Origin: Halococcus agarilyticus
GTDB lineage: Archaea > Halobacteriota > Halobacteria > Halobacteriales > Halococcaceae
Direction of reading: 5' to 3'
Length of the DNA: 64,000 nucleotides
Assembly: GCF_000334895.1 (NCBI RefSeq)
Contig: NZ_BAFM01000007.1
Coordinates: 62,001-126,000, forward strand
In this document: one piece after another, positions 42,701 to 53,423 of the stretch
Numbering within the stretch: the first letter of the stretch is position 1
How the letters are laid out: every line of letters begins with the position of its first letter
The notes under the pieces: model-generated
Databases searched by the model: none
Told to the model about the DNA's origin: nothing
The model's input: the letters and a program-made list of their open reading frames with translations, nothing else
Position numbers and translations under genes: made by a program

Positions 42701-44709
42701 GGGGGCGCACTCGACGCGTCGCGGTCGTGGTCGGGGTCGCAGCACTCGCAGCGGGGATCACGGCAGTGATCTCCGGTGGAGGCAGTGCGACGGCTCCGTT
42801 GCGGGCGCTGCTCTCTGTTGCTGGCGGTCTGGTCGGTATCTGGATGACGGTCGTCAGCTACCGGAACTGGCTGTCGGGAAGCGGCGTAGACGCGCCGCAG
42901 GTCGAGCGAGCACGTGACCACCCGGCCCCGGGTGACGAGTTCGACCGGAGTCTGGCGCAGTTCGACGGTCGGGGACAGGGCGTTCTCCCCGATCGGTCGG
43001 CGATCCACGACCGTCTCCGAACGCTCGCCGTGCAAGTTCGCATGCGCCGCGGGCAATCCCACGAGGAGGCGAGGGAGACGGTAGAGGCTGGCGAGTGGCC
43101 GGACGACCCGGCCGTCGCCGCATTCCTCCGGAACCCGGACGTGAAGCTTCCGCGCTCACAGTGGGATCGCGCCCGGGAGCTGCTAGGGGACCGAACGGGG
43201 CCCTCGGACTTCCAGACGCTGGTCAGACGGACTGTCGATACGCTCGCGGCGGAGTGTGACGTGCCGACCGTCGCTGCCGACCCCGCCGACAGTTCTCTCG
43301 TCGAACATCCCGCCGAGGAAGCCGTCGTCCGCTCGGACGCTGGCGAGCAGCACGGCCGGCAAGAGGGACCGACCGACCCCGTTACGGAGGATTCTGTCGA
43401 CGGGGGCCGCGATATCGTGACCAATCGATGGCAGGTGGCCGTGCCCGTCGGCCTCGCGTTCGTCGGGTTCGGGCTCGTGTTCCGATCGGCCGCAGTCGTG
43501 CTCGCTGGGGCGGTTCTCGTCGGGTTTATCGCCTACGCGAAAGCCGACACCCCGCCCGACTCTGCGCTCGTCGTCGAACGAACGATCCAGCGTGACGGGT
43601 CCGATCCCGGCGACCGATCTGCCCCGGGTGACTGCGTCGACGTGACCATCACGGTACGCAACGAAGGGGACAGCATCGTCCCCGACCTCCGGATCGTCGA
43701 CGGCGTGCCGGCGAATCTCGCAGTGGACGACGGATCACCGCGCCGTGCAACGGCGCTCCGCCCTGGGGAATCGATCTCGTTCACTTACTCCCTCGGGGCC
43801 CGGCGGGGCGTTCACGAATTCGAGCCGGCGTGGACCGTGGTTCGCGGCTACGCGGGCCGGACCGCGCGTGTTCGTCGCCTCCCCGAGACCGACGAGAGCG
43901 ACCGATCGCTGACGTGTGTCCCGGCACTCGACGCGTTCCCGGTCGCGGTCCCGCTCTACGAGCGAACCAGTCAGTATCTCGGTCGCCTGCCCGCCGGCAG
44001 CGGGGAAGGGGTGGCCTTTCACTCGACGCGGGAGTACCAGCCGGGCGACGCCAGCACACGGATCGACTGGAAGCATCTCGCCGGATCGCCCGACGACGAC
44101 CTCACGACGATCCGCTTCCGCGAGGAGAACGCCGCGACCGTCGCCCTCGTCGTCGTGACCGATCCGACTGCGTACCTATCCGAGGGTGTGGACGGCACGA
44201 GTGTGTTCGAGCGCTCGATCGAAGCGACCGGACGGCTGTTCGTCTCGTTGCTCGACAGCGGGGACCACGTCGGTCTCGCCAGCGTCGGCTCGACACCGCT
44301 CTGGATCGATCCGGACATCGGCCCGGATCACCGCCGACGCGTCGAGAAGCTGCTCGCCACCCACTCCGCGTTTCCACCGACTCCACCGGAGACCGATAGC
44401 TACACTTCGGGCTGGGTCCGTGAGTTCCATCGTCGGTTCCCCAACGAGACTCAGGTCGTGTTGCTGTCCCCGCTCTGTGACCGGACGTACCGCCACGTCA
44501 TCCGCCGGCTCCGAGGGTACGACCACCCCGTCACGGTCGTCAGTCCCGACCCGACAGCCGACGGGACCGTGGGCCAGCGTCTCGTGCATCTGGAACGTCG
44601 GATCCGCATCGAATCGCTCCGGGAGACCGGCGTTCGCGTCGTCGACTGGCGTCCCGACGACGACCTCGCGGTGGCGCTCGGTCGCGCGGCCACGAGGTGG
44701 TCGAAGTGA
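42697..44709 (+). CDS. DUF7269-DUF58 fusion protein
   Basis: 670 residues. The N-terminal 190 residues, with two hydrophobic segments (about 8-25 and 30-50), match the small haloarchaeal DUF7269 protein that usually is a separate gene here: HPAPGDEFDRSLAQF, VEAGEWPDDPAVAAFL. After an acidic linker (about 195-245) come two more hydrophobic segments (about 248-285), a beta domain, and the DUF58 core with EYQPGDASTRIDWKHLA (about 447-463) and a von Willebrand-like end. No stop or frameshift is seen at the junction. Probably assists a surface or membrane complex with MoxR. Confidence 0.85.
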   Translation: MRGRTRRVAVVVGVAALAAGITAVISGGGSATAPLRALLSVAGGLVGIWMTVVSYRNWLSGSGVDAPQVERARDHPAPGDEFDRSLAQFDGRGQGVLPDRSAIHDRLRTLAVQVRMRRGQSHEEARETVEAGEWPDDPAVAAFLRNPDVKLPRSQWDRARELLGDRTGPSDFQTLVRRTVDTLAAECDVPTVAADPADSSLVEHPAEEAVVRSDAGEQHGRQEGPTDPVTEDSVDGGRDIVTNRWQVAVPVGLAFVGFGLVFRSAAVVLAGAVLVGFIAYAKADTPPDSALVVERTIQRDGSDPGDRSAPGDCVDVTITVRNEGDSIVPDLRIVDGVPANLAVDDGSPRRATALRPGESISFTYSLGARRGVHEFEPAWTVVRGYAGRTARVRRLPETDESDRSLTCVPALDAFPVAVPLYERTSQYLGRLPAGSGEGVAFHSTREYQPGDASTRIDWKHLAGSPDDDLTTIRFREENAATVALVVVTDPTAYLSEGVDGTSVFERSIEATGRLFVSLLDSGDHVGLASVGSTPLWIDPDIGPDHRRRVEKLLATHSAFPPTPPETDSYTSGWVREFHRRFPNETQVVLLSPLCDRTYRHVIRRLRGYDHPVTVVSPDPTADGTVGQRLVHLERRIRIESLRETGVRVVDWRPDDDLAVALGRAATRWSK

Positions 44710-45212
44710 ACGGGTCCGACGGCCGTCACACACATCGGCCCGGAAGGGTGTTCGCCACGGCGGCACTGCTGTTCGGGGCGATTACAGCGGCCGTCGTGGG
44801 CCCGACGTCGCCGGTGGCGCTGGGTGCGGTCCTCCTCGGCGTGCTCGGTCTGGCGATCGGACTCACCCGATTCGACCGTCGCGTCGCCGCAGTGGGTGCG
44901 GTCGCCCTCTTCGGCGGGGTGCTGGCTGCCGGCGCCGCCGGTAGTGGGGTCGAACGCCTCCTCCCGGCGACAGGTACTGCGCTGCTCGCGTGGGAGTTCG
45001 GTGCCGATGTCTTCGACGCGCGCAGCGAACTTCACGGCGGCACGAGCGACAGAGTCGAGACACTCCGAGTGGCGGTCGGGGCCGCTGTCGGAGCAGTCGT
45101 GGTGAGTGTCGTGTATGCCTGCTATCGCTTCCTCGCGCTCGACGCCTCGCCGCTCGGCGTCGTACTCCTGTTCGTCGCCGTCGTGATGCTCACACTGGCT
45201 CTCCGCGAGTGA
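44706..45212 (+). CDS. DUF7519 membrane protein
   Basis: 168 residues from GTG 44706, which overlaps the previous stop (GTGA). About five hydrophobic segments, e.g. FATAALLFGAITAAVVG, AVGAVALFGGVLAAGAA and GVVLLFVAVVMLTLALRE at the end. Last gene of the MoxR operon; no catalytic motif. An earlier GTG at 44697 is possible. Family name from memory of the haloarchaeal operon. Confidence 0.75.
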   Translation: MNGSDGRHTHRPGRVFATAALLFGAITAAVVGPTSPVALGAVLLGVLGLAIGLTRFDRRVAAVGAVALFGGVLAAGAAGSGVERLLPATGTALLAWEFGADVFDARSELHGGTSDRVETLRVAVGAAVGAVVVSVVYACYRFLALDASPLGVVLLFVAVVMLTLALRE

Positions 45213-45512
45213 TTCCCTCCCTGAACGGGACGATCTGTCGAACATCACGTTCTCAAGGCCGGTGAGCTCGACCTGTCGTGACCGTCGCTGTTCGATGTAG
45301 CACTCGGCTGGCTCCCGACAGGTACACTCCGGCGGTGCTCGGAGCCGACCCGTTCGCCACCGAGTGTCCCGAGAGATCGATCGCGTCGGCTCGAACGCTT
45401 CGGCACGCGTCGTGGCTGTGTGGGCCACCGGCGAACCCGATGGCCGACTGGCCACTCGGATCGGTGTGCAGAGGATCAGTATGTTCATGATCCCCCTTCG
45501 AGATGGTCCCGT
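45213..45512. other. no supported gene (300 bases)
   Basis: Between the MoxR operon and the Gfo/Idh/MocA gene. Contains only short frames of unlikely composition. It marks the start of the accessory region. Confidence 0.5.
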
Positions 45513-46613
45513 ATGGAGAGCGTCAACGTCGGTCTTCTCGGTTGTGGCACGATCAGCGACGAGTACCTCACCTCCGGTGACACGTTCGACGCGTTCGACG
45601 TGAGCGCCTGTGCGGACATCGATATCGACCGTGCAAGGACGAAAGCCGACGAGTACGACGTCACCGCACACGACGTACAGGGCCTACTCGCCGATCCGGA
45701 CGTCGAACTCGTCGTCAACTTGACTCCACCCAGGATCCACGCGGAAACGTGCCAGCGGATACTCGACGCGGGCAAGCACGTCTACGTCGAGAAACCGATG
45801 GCTACGATGGCCGAGGAGGTGGAAGACGTACTCCGGACTGCCGAGGCCGAAGGGCTGCTGGTCGGATCGGCACCGGATACGTTCCTCGGAGCGGGGTTGC
45901 AAACCTGCCGGTCGCTCATCGACGATGGCCGTATCGGTGAGCCCATCGGAGCGACGGCTGTCTGGACATCGCCCGGCCACGAGAGCTGGCATCCAGATCC
46001 CGACTTCTTCTACCAGCACGGTGGCGGCCCTCTCCTCGATATCGGCCCGTACTACGTGACGGCCCTCGTTTTCCTCCTCGGCCCGGTGAGCCGGATCTCC
46101 GGATCCGTTGCTCGCGGCTTCGAGGAGCGTACGATCACGAGCGACCCTCGACGTGGCGAGCGTATCGATGTCGAGGTCCCGACTCACGAAGCCGGCGTCG
46201 TCGACTTCGAAAACGGTGCCGTCGCTAACCTCTTGACCAGCTTCGACGTGCAGGGTTCGACACTCCCAGCACCGGCGTTCGAGATCTACGGGACCGAGGG
46301 GACGCTGAGTCTTCCAGACCCGAACCACTTCGATGGACCGGTCAGTGTCCGGAAGCGGGGCAGTGACGAGTTCGAAACGGTCCCGCTCACTCACGGCTAC
46401 ACCGGGGGGCGAGGTGCCGGCGTGGCCGACTTGGCGTTCGCGCTTCGAACCGACTGGGACCAACGAACGAGCGGTGAACTCGCCCGCCACGTCTTCGATG
46501 TACTCTCAGGTATCCGGGAGTCCTCCGATCGGAGCCAACACGTCACCCTCGAACCAGACTGCGAGCGGCCGGCACCCCTTCCACGGACGTTTCCGGAAGG
46601 GGTAGTGAACTGA
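45513..46613 (+). CDS. Gfo/Idh/MocA-family oxidoreductase
   Basis: 366 residues, NAD(P)-dependent sugar or inositol dehydrogenase family. Rossmann start NVGLLGCGTISDEYL (4-18), the diagnostic EKPMATMAEE (about 96-105), and the substrate lobe with GGGPLLDIGPYYV. Such enzymes oxidise sugars or cyclitols. Its position at the edge of a region with sulfatases and a GH-like protein suggests carbohydrate breakdown. ATG 45513 starts exactly at the Rossmann strand. Confidence 0.9.
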   Translation: MESVNVGLLGCGTISDEYLTSGDTFDAFDVSACADIDIDRARTKADEYDVTAHDVQGLLADPDVELVVNLTPPRIHAETCQRILDAGKHVYVEKPMATMAEEVEDVLRTAEAEGLLVGSAPDTFLGAGLQTCRSLIDDGRIGEPIGATAVWTSPGHESWHPDPDFFYQHGGGPLLDIGPYYVTALVFLLGPVSRISGSVARGFEERTITSDPRRGERIDVEVPTHEAGVVDFENGAVANLLTSFDVQGSTLPAPAFEIYGTEGTLSLPDPNHFDGPVSVRKRGSDEFETVPLTHGYTGGRGAGVADLAFALRTDWDQRTSGELARHVFDVLSGIRESSDRSQHVTLEPDCERPAPLPRTFPEGVVN

Positions 46614-46744
46614 TCGGCTCTCTGTCCCGGTCGATCCGGGACGGCAGCGAGATCCCTTCCGGGCCATCGGTCGAGGTTCCCGGGGTGCAGTAGATAGGTA
46701 CCGACGCACCACTGCACTCCGACCGACGATCGACGAACGGTGAG

Positions 46745-46975
46745 CTCCGGGAGTCGGCTTTCCGTCCGTTTCGGCTATCGACGAACCAGTGAACGACGTC
46801 CCGGAGGAGACGTCGATACTCCTCGTGCCCGAGATACCCGTCGCCGTCGAAGACGGACGACCGTGGACTCTGGTGGTGCTCGTCGGTGAGCGTGCTGTCC
46901 GTGGGACGATCTCGTCGTCGCTATCACCGACCACGAACGCGGAGGCGATCCGGGAAGCAAGACCATCACGATGTG
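46745..46975 (-). pseudogene. frameshifted C-terminal fragment, carbohydrate-enzyme-like
   Basis: On the reverse strand two frames read like one protein end: ASAFVVGDSDDEIVPR in one, then TDEHHQSPRSSVFDGDGYL and GHEEYRRLLRDVVHWF in another, offset near 46895. Such an ending is reminiscent of ThuA-like or glycosidase C-termini, but I cannot name the family. No start or full domain is present. It sits between the oxidoreductase and the ABC exporter. Confidence 0.4.
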
Positions 46976-47096
46976 ATAGCCGTTTATAAGGACTCTGAAC
47001 CTCGAAAACCTCTGATCTGCGGTATAAGACCCTTCCGCTCCGGGAACCCGCGCTCCGGCGGTCGGCGGTTCAAGTCTCCTCCCACGTACCGCCGGT

Positions 47097-49109
<2,013 letters not shown>

Positions 49110-49252
49110 TCGCCGCCGCGATTCCTCATTTCGAACCGGCGGATCACCGAACCGCCACACCGACGGTTTCGGTGGCATTGGTCGGGTGAACACCGGAAAC
49201 GGCCGTCAGATACATATGGCATCGGGACGGAACGGCCGGTGGCCATCCACCA

Positions 49253-49525
49253 GTGTGCTGCCAACAACCGACACCGACTGCCGAACTCGGCGCGTGCATC
49301 GACGACCTCGGACCGAGCGCGAAACTGGTTTTCCGCGTGCTCGACTACGAAGGGCCGCTTACCCAGCGCGAACTCGCGGAGCTGACCCTGCTGTCACAGC
49401 GCACGGTCAGAAAGGCTCTCCGGCGGCTACTCTCTCGGGAGGTGATCGACGAACGCCTCTACGTTCCCGACGGCCGACAGCGACTGTACGAGATCCACGG
49501 CCGACGGAGAGATCGGGAAGAATAG
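49253..49525 (+). CDS. MarR/TrmB-like winged-helix protein
   Basis: 90 residues from GTG 49253. Core winged helix: LGPSAKLVFRVLDYEGPLTQ, then RELAELTLLSQRTVRKAL and a wing with VIDERLY. Typical of the small haloarchaeal MarR-type proteins. The Cys pair at the very N-terminus (MCCQQP) is of unknown use. It may control the neighbouring sugar genes. Its 3' end overlaps an antisense oxidoreductase remnant. Confidence 0.78.
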   Translation: MCCQQPTPTAELGACIDDLGPSAKLVFRVLDYEGPLTQRELAELTLLSQRTVRKALRRLLSREVIDERLYVPDGRQRLYEIHGRRRDREE

Positions 49526-49790
49526 CGCCGCTTCGTCCCGATATCCGTCGTCCACACGGGTGGCCGTTCGGTCCTCGATGTCGACGCGCTTGCCGGTCCG
49601 GGCCGACTCGTAGATGTCCTCGGTGACGATCGTCGTCTCCAGTGCGTCGCGGGAAGTCGCCGAGAGGTCGGCGTCATCGACGACCGCGTCGAGGAACACC
49701 CCGATCTCGTTGGAACCATCGTCATCGAACTCGATCGGGTGCTTCGCCTCCCCTCGACGGTCGAGAGGCTCCGCTGGTCCCGGACCGATC
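49526..49790 (-). pseudogene. C-terminal remnant of a Gfo/Idh/MocA oxidoreductase
   Basis: Reverse-strand frame reading EPLDRRGEAKHPIEFDDD, then EIGVFLDAVVDDADLSATSR, then IVTEDIYESARTGKRVDIE, which is the end of a sugar oxidoreductase (family C-terminal motif xxIYESARTGxxVDI). Everything N-terminal of it, including the Rossmann fold, is missing. The frame then runs on past the normal end into the antisense of the MarR-like gene. Confidence 0.6.
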
Positions 49791-49849
49791 CCTCGACGAA
49801 CGGGCCGCCTGTGCGGCTCGGTGTCCCCGATTTGGTTGTGTGAGTATAT

Positions 49850-50640
49850 CTGAGACCTGTAACGGTAGTACTGATGTTACTGCTCTCGATCCGGGGGGTG
49901 CAGATCCGCCATTGCTGTAGGATCGCCCCTCAAAAGCTATGCAGGACCCGAACATTGTGGAACGATGCGAAGCATAGCCTTCGCGGTTTTAGGATGGCAG
50001 AACGGTCACCTGGCTCCTCTTCGCTGTCGAACCGGCCACCCTTTGATGGCTCAGGTGGCCCGATTGTGGGGGGTTGAACGTTTTTATCGACCATACCCCA
50101 CATCCTCATCTTCCAGTTGGGTTCCACCCCTACGGGGGAAGCAGCTCCAATTTCCCCTCTAGCGAACCGAGCGAACAGTATCGAACGTCCAATCATTCTG
50201 CGGGTGAGCACAGTATCGAGCAGAACGATCGATCGACGGGGTGTCTACAACTCGTCGGCTGGTCTCTGGTATGGAGACACACCCGACGGAACACGACTCG
50301 AACCACGAGTGGCCGTTGCACTCCAACCAGCGGGCATCCTGTTCGTCCGTGTTCGTTACAAAGAGACCTGTCCCGTGGAAATCGAACTCACTCGACAAGC
50401 GGAGCCGAATACGATCGAATCGTTGACACCACGCTCTTCTGGTGTGGGACAGTGCTTCGATCGTTTGTGAGCGGCTGGAATCACCCACCCCAAATGATGA
50501 CGTACCATCAATCGACGATATCTAACAAAGTGCTGTGACGGATCGTATGATCGACAGTGACCGTCGGTCGGAGGAACACGACAGCGGCAGCTCCGAACGG
50601 TTGAGGCGGACGGCTCGGTAGAGCAATATCCTAACTGTGT
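49850..50640. other. no supported gene (791 bases)
   Basis: Lower-GC stretch between the oxidoreductase remnant and the GH-like gene. Short frames on both strands, none recognised. A hairpin GGCCACC/GGTGGCC (50034-50040/50054-50060) is followed by a TATA-like TTTTTATC near 50079. Possibly remnants of a lost gene or element. Confidence 0.45.
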
Positions 50641-51675
50641 TCACTCGTCCTCTCGATCGGTTATCCCGTCCAAGTAGCCGAAGAAGGCTTTCTTACGAGC
50701 AGTGTTCGGTTCCCAGCGGACGGGGGGTGACTGGTAGCCGTGCCAGTAATCGTTCTCGCCGGGATCGAAATACCCCCACGATGAGCCGACGTCAATGGCA
50801 GCCTCGAGGTTCGACTCCGACCCGAAACGGAAGTGATCGTCTTCGTTGAACACAATCGGCATCGGTTCGTAGGACGGCAGGTCACGCGTTCTCTCCACCA
50901 TATCCCGGATCCGGGCGGGATCATCAACACCGTTGCCGTGAGCGAGCACGAAATCAGAAGCGGCAACTACATCATCGGGAGGGACGGTGCCGCCACTAAA
51001 ACTCGTCCCGACAGGATACCGATGTCCTCCACGTTCGATGTCGTGGACACGCTCGATCAGTTCGGATACTCGGTCGGGTTGGATAACGTCGTGGCTGTAG
51101 TTTATGTCGGCCTCATTGGCGATCTCTATCAGCACGTTCGTGTACTCCCTTCTGTGGAGCCACTCGATCGTACTGTCGACGGCGTTTTTGACGGCCGTCT
51201 CATCTGTGAGGACATCGTCCTGACCGAAGTAGAACAATCCAACAATCACCACCATTCCGAGATCGTCGGCCCTGTCGAGAACCCGTCTGACTCTATCCAT
51301 CCAGTCGGGCTTCAACGAGCCGTCCGAACGATACGCGGAAACGGTCCACGGTTGCTCGTCGGAATACCCCTCCGGGCTCCCACATTGGAGGTTGATCGTG
51401 AAACCACGAAGCCCACAGTCGTAGTAGGTCGGCATCGCTGCAATGAATTCTGCGACGTTTCGCTCGGGGTTCCATTGGCTCGTATCCGGATACGCCCAAC
51501 TGTCGACCGTCTTCGGATTCTCGTCGTCGAAACAGGCATGAACAAATCTCGCATTGAACAGCAATCCATCGATGGCCTTCCCATCGTGGGTTCGTCCTTC
51601 GTAGGTGGGTCGATCATTGATCGTGAAAGAATCGCCATCGATGCCGACCCGTGTCTCTCGTGCGTTTCCGAACAT
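50641..51675 (-). CDS. GH-like TIM-barrel protein, unassigned family
   Basis: 344 residues, soluble, no signal peptide. The pattern resembles a glycoside hydrolase barrel: GIDGDSFTINDRPTYEG near the start, GLRGFTINLQCGSPEG, LGMVVIVGLFYFGQDD, NVLIEIANEADINYS (Glu candidates for acid/base) and PIVFNEDDHF near the end. Likely acts on a sugar in the cytoplasm. ATG 51675 is preferred because a TATA-like CATATT lies 26-31 bases upstream; GTG 51687 is an alternative. Family number not assigned. Confidence 0.7.
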   Translation of the reverse strand: MFGNARETRVGIDGDSFTINDRPTYEGRTHDGKAIDGLLFNARFVHACFDDENPKTVDSWAYPDTSQWNPERNVAEFIAAMPTYYDCGLRGFTINLQCGSPEGYSDEQPWTVSAYRSDGSLKPDWMDRVRRVLDRADDLGMVVIVGLFYFGQDDVLTDETAVKNAVDSTIEWLHRREYTNVLIEIANEADINYSHDVIQPDRVSELIERVHDIERGGHRYPVGTSFSGGTVPPDDVVAASDFVLAHGNGVDDPARIRDMVERTRDLPSYEPMPIVFNEDDHFRFGSESNLEAAIDVGSSWGYFDPGENDYWHGYQSPPVRWEPNTARKKAFFGYLDGITDREDE

Positions 51676-52306
51676 GGGAAACTTCACCGGTGCCTACATC
51701 AATATGTTTTCGGTACAGTACACTGTGACGCACTCTCCCCTGCATCGTTCAGTAGATCGACAGCTGCCGCGTCCCCAGCGATCGCTTTCTCAACGTTCGG
51801 GGAGAACTTGGTCCGGCTTCGACGGTCTCCCTCGTCTCTTCCATGGTTCAGTTGCATGGTTGCTGCTCGGAAGGGGCCGAAGTGGACGGTTGCAGACGTC
51901 TTGGAGGCCTTCGAGAACGCGTCGTGAACACGTACACACCGCGTCCCGACCACCTGACTTCGGTCGAATACTGGTGGCCGTCTTCAACGTCCGAGAGGTT
52001 CGATGAGAACGCTCCACCGTGGATCGAATACAGACAGTACAACGTATCGTTGCGGCTTGTAACACTATGGAGCGAGTCTTTCTTACTGATCAACGGAATA
52101 GATCCTCCCAACGGATAGGGGGACTCACATGGGTGGACCGACGCGGGTCATCGCGAACTCCGTGAGTCCGTGATGCTCCGCGCTTACGCGAGTTCCGTCC
52201 ATCACCGATCGAACCTCCCGAAACAGGTCGTCTTCCGTCGATCGGTCGCGTCGAGGTCGATATCGACCGGAAGTGCAGCGACGGTCCCGGAATTGCCGCA
52301 CTACCG
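51676..52306. other. no intact gene; possible reverse-strand remnants
   Basis: Gap between the GH-like gene and the PhyH gene. Overlapping short reverse-strand frames (e.g. VHFGPFRAATMQLNHGRDEG, KAIAGDAAAVDLLNDAGE around 51720-51880) read somewhat like protein but cannot be joined or named. The 5' part holds the GH-like gene's promoter. Confidence 0.4.
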
Positions 52307-53143
52307 CTATTGCAGGTGTGTCCCTTTCGTGTCGATGTCCTGAATCGCCGGCCAGTGAGCGAACGGTTGTTCAAGATCCTGCTCCCAGTGGTCGTCGTAG
52401 TCCTCGTGGTGGAACCGTTTGAACAGTCCAACTCGGACGTTCGATCCCAGGTTCACGCCGGTGGTGTGCTGGAGCCGTCCATGCCAGAGGACGAGTGAAC
52501 CCGCACCTCCAGCAACCTCGAACGGATCACCGACGTCGTATGGCGGTTCGTTCTGGTTCGACTGAGCGTCGACGAACCCCTCGACATCGTTCGATTCGAA
52601 GTGTTCGGCAGCAGACCAGTGTGAGCCTGGCCAAACCGTCAACCCGCCGCCGCGAGGCGGGACGCGGTCCACGTACACCGTCCCCGCAATCGTGAAACCT
52701 GGGGGTTCACTGAACCCGTCCCCGAACCCATCCACGTGACCGCTGATATCGGATGTCGAAGGCGAATTGGCGTCCTCCGGACGTCCCTCGTCGGGGAAAT
52801 TGAGATTCAGCGATAGCCATCCGTCCAGATCGGACGGCTCGGGAGCGATCAGACTGTCACCGCCGACGAGTTCATCCGCATAGGAGAACATCTGTTCCCA
52901 GATCGGATAGAACGGTTCCCGATCGGTAACGCTTGGGTCCTTTCCCCCTAGGTTCCGGTACTCGGCCTCCAGTAGGTCGTCTCTGCTCTCCGGGTCTTCC
53001 GGTATCGAATCCCAGACGACGTCGCGTATCTGTCCGAGAGCCTCGTCGTCTATCGCGTCCGGGATCACGAGGAACCCGTTGTGCTTGAACTCGCGCCGTT
53101 CACCCTCGGTAAACTCGACGGCCCCTCGACTGTTTTCAACCAT
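52307..53143 (-). CDS. phytanoyl-CoA dioxygenase (PhyH) family protein
   Basis: 278 residues, Fe(II)/2-oxoglutarate oxygenase family. The iron ligands HxD are in SGHVDGFG, the distal His in LQHTTGVN, and the 2-oxoglutarate Arg in NVRVGLFKRFH. FKHNGFLVIPDAIDD is the usual N-terminal strand. A TATTTAC element at 53168-53175 lies 28 bases upstream of ATG 53143, arguing for that start; an in-frame ATG at 53167 would add eight residues. Neighbours suggest a substrate linked to sugar or lipid-sugar degradation, unproven. Confidence 0.85.
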   Translation of the reverse strand: MVENSRGAVEFTEGERREFKHNGFLVIPDAIDDEALGQIRDVVWDSIPEDPESRDDLLEAEYRNLGGKDPSVTDREPFYPIWEQMFSYADELVGGDSLIAPEPSDLDGWLSLNLNFPDEGRPEDANSPSTSDISGHVDGFGDGFSEPPGFTIAGTVYVDRVPPRGGGLTVWPGSHWSAAEHFESNDVEGFVDAQSNQNEPPYDVGDPFEVAGGAGSLVLWHGRLQHTTGVNLGSNVRVGLFKRFHHEDYDDHWEQDLEQPFAHWPAIQDIDTKGTHLQ

Positions 53144-53423
53144 CGCCGAGAGGTCAAACGAGAACATGTAAATAGCTTTCTGTGGTGGGGGATGGGACTC
53201 GGAGTGACGGTATCGCCTTTTGCCTCTGCTTATCGATTCCTCACCCACTGCCCGAACCGCTCGATCTTCCCTTCCAGAACCTTCTTCGGCTGTTTCCCGT
53301 CCTCTTTGCGACGGACGTTCTCCTCAAGGTCTCATGCCTTTTTTCCCATTCATCCTGCGAGGGGCGCTCTCAGAGGGGCAGATGGTTTGAAGTACCCGCC
53401 ACGAGATCGTCCATCGCATACCG
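53144..53423. other. promoter gap with a possible gene-end fragment
   Basis: Between the divergent PhyH and sulfatase genes. A reverse-strand frame at about 53240-53345 reads ENVRRKEDGKQPKKVLEGKI then ERFGQWVRNR and stop, coding-like but unassigned. The rest is AT-richer promoter sequence. Confidence 0.4.

Noticed and set aside
46506-46934. 142-codon reverse-strand gene
   Set aside because: Part of this frame is antisense to the oxidoreductase end and the rest is a piece of the frameshifted remnant; no complete protein.
50117-50470. 117-codon forward gene in the gap before the GH-like gene
   Set aside because: No domain, mixed composition and no supporting start signal; kept only as part of the gap description.
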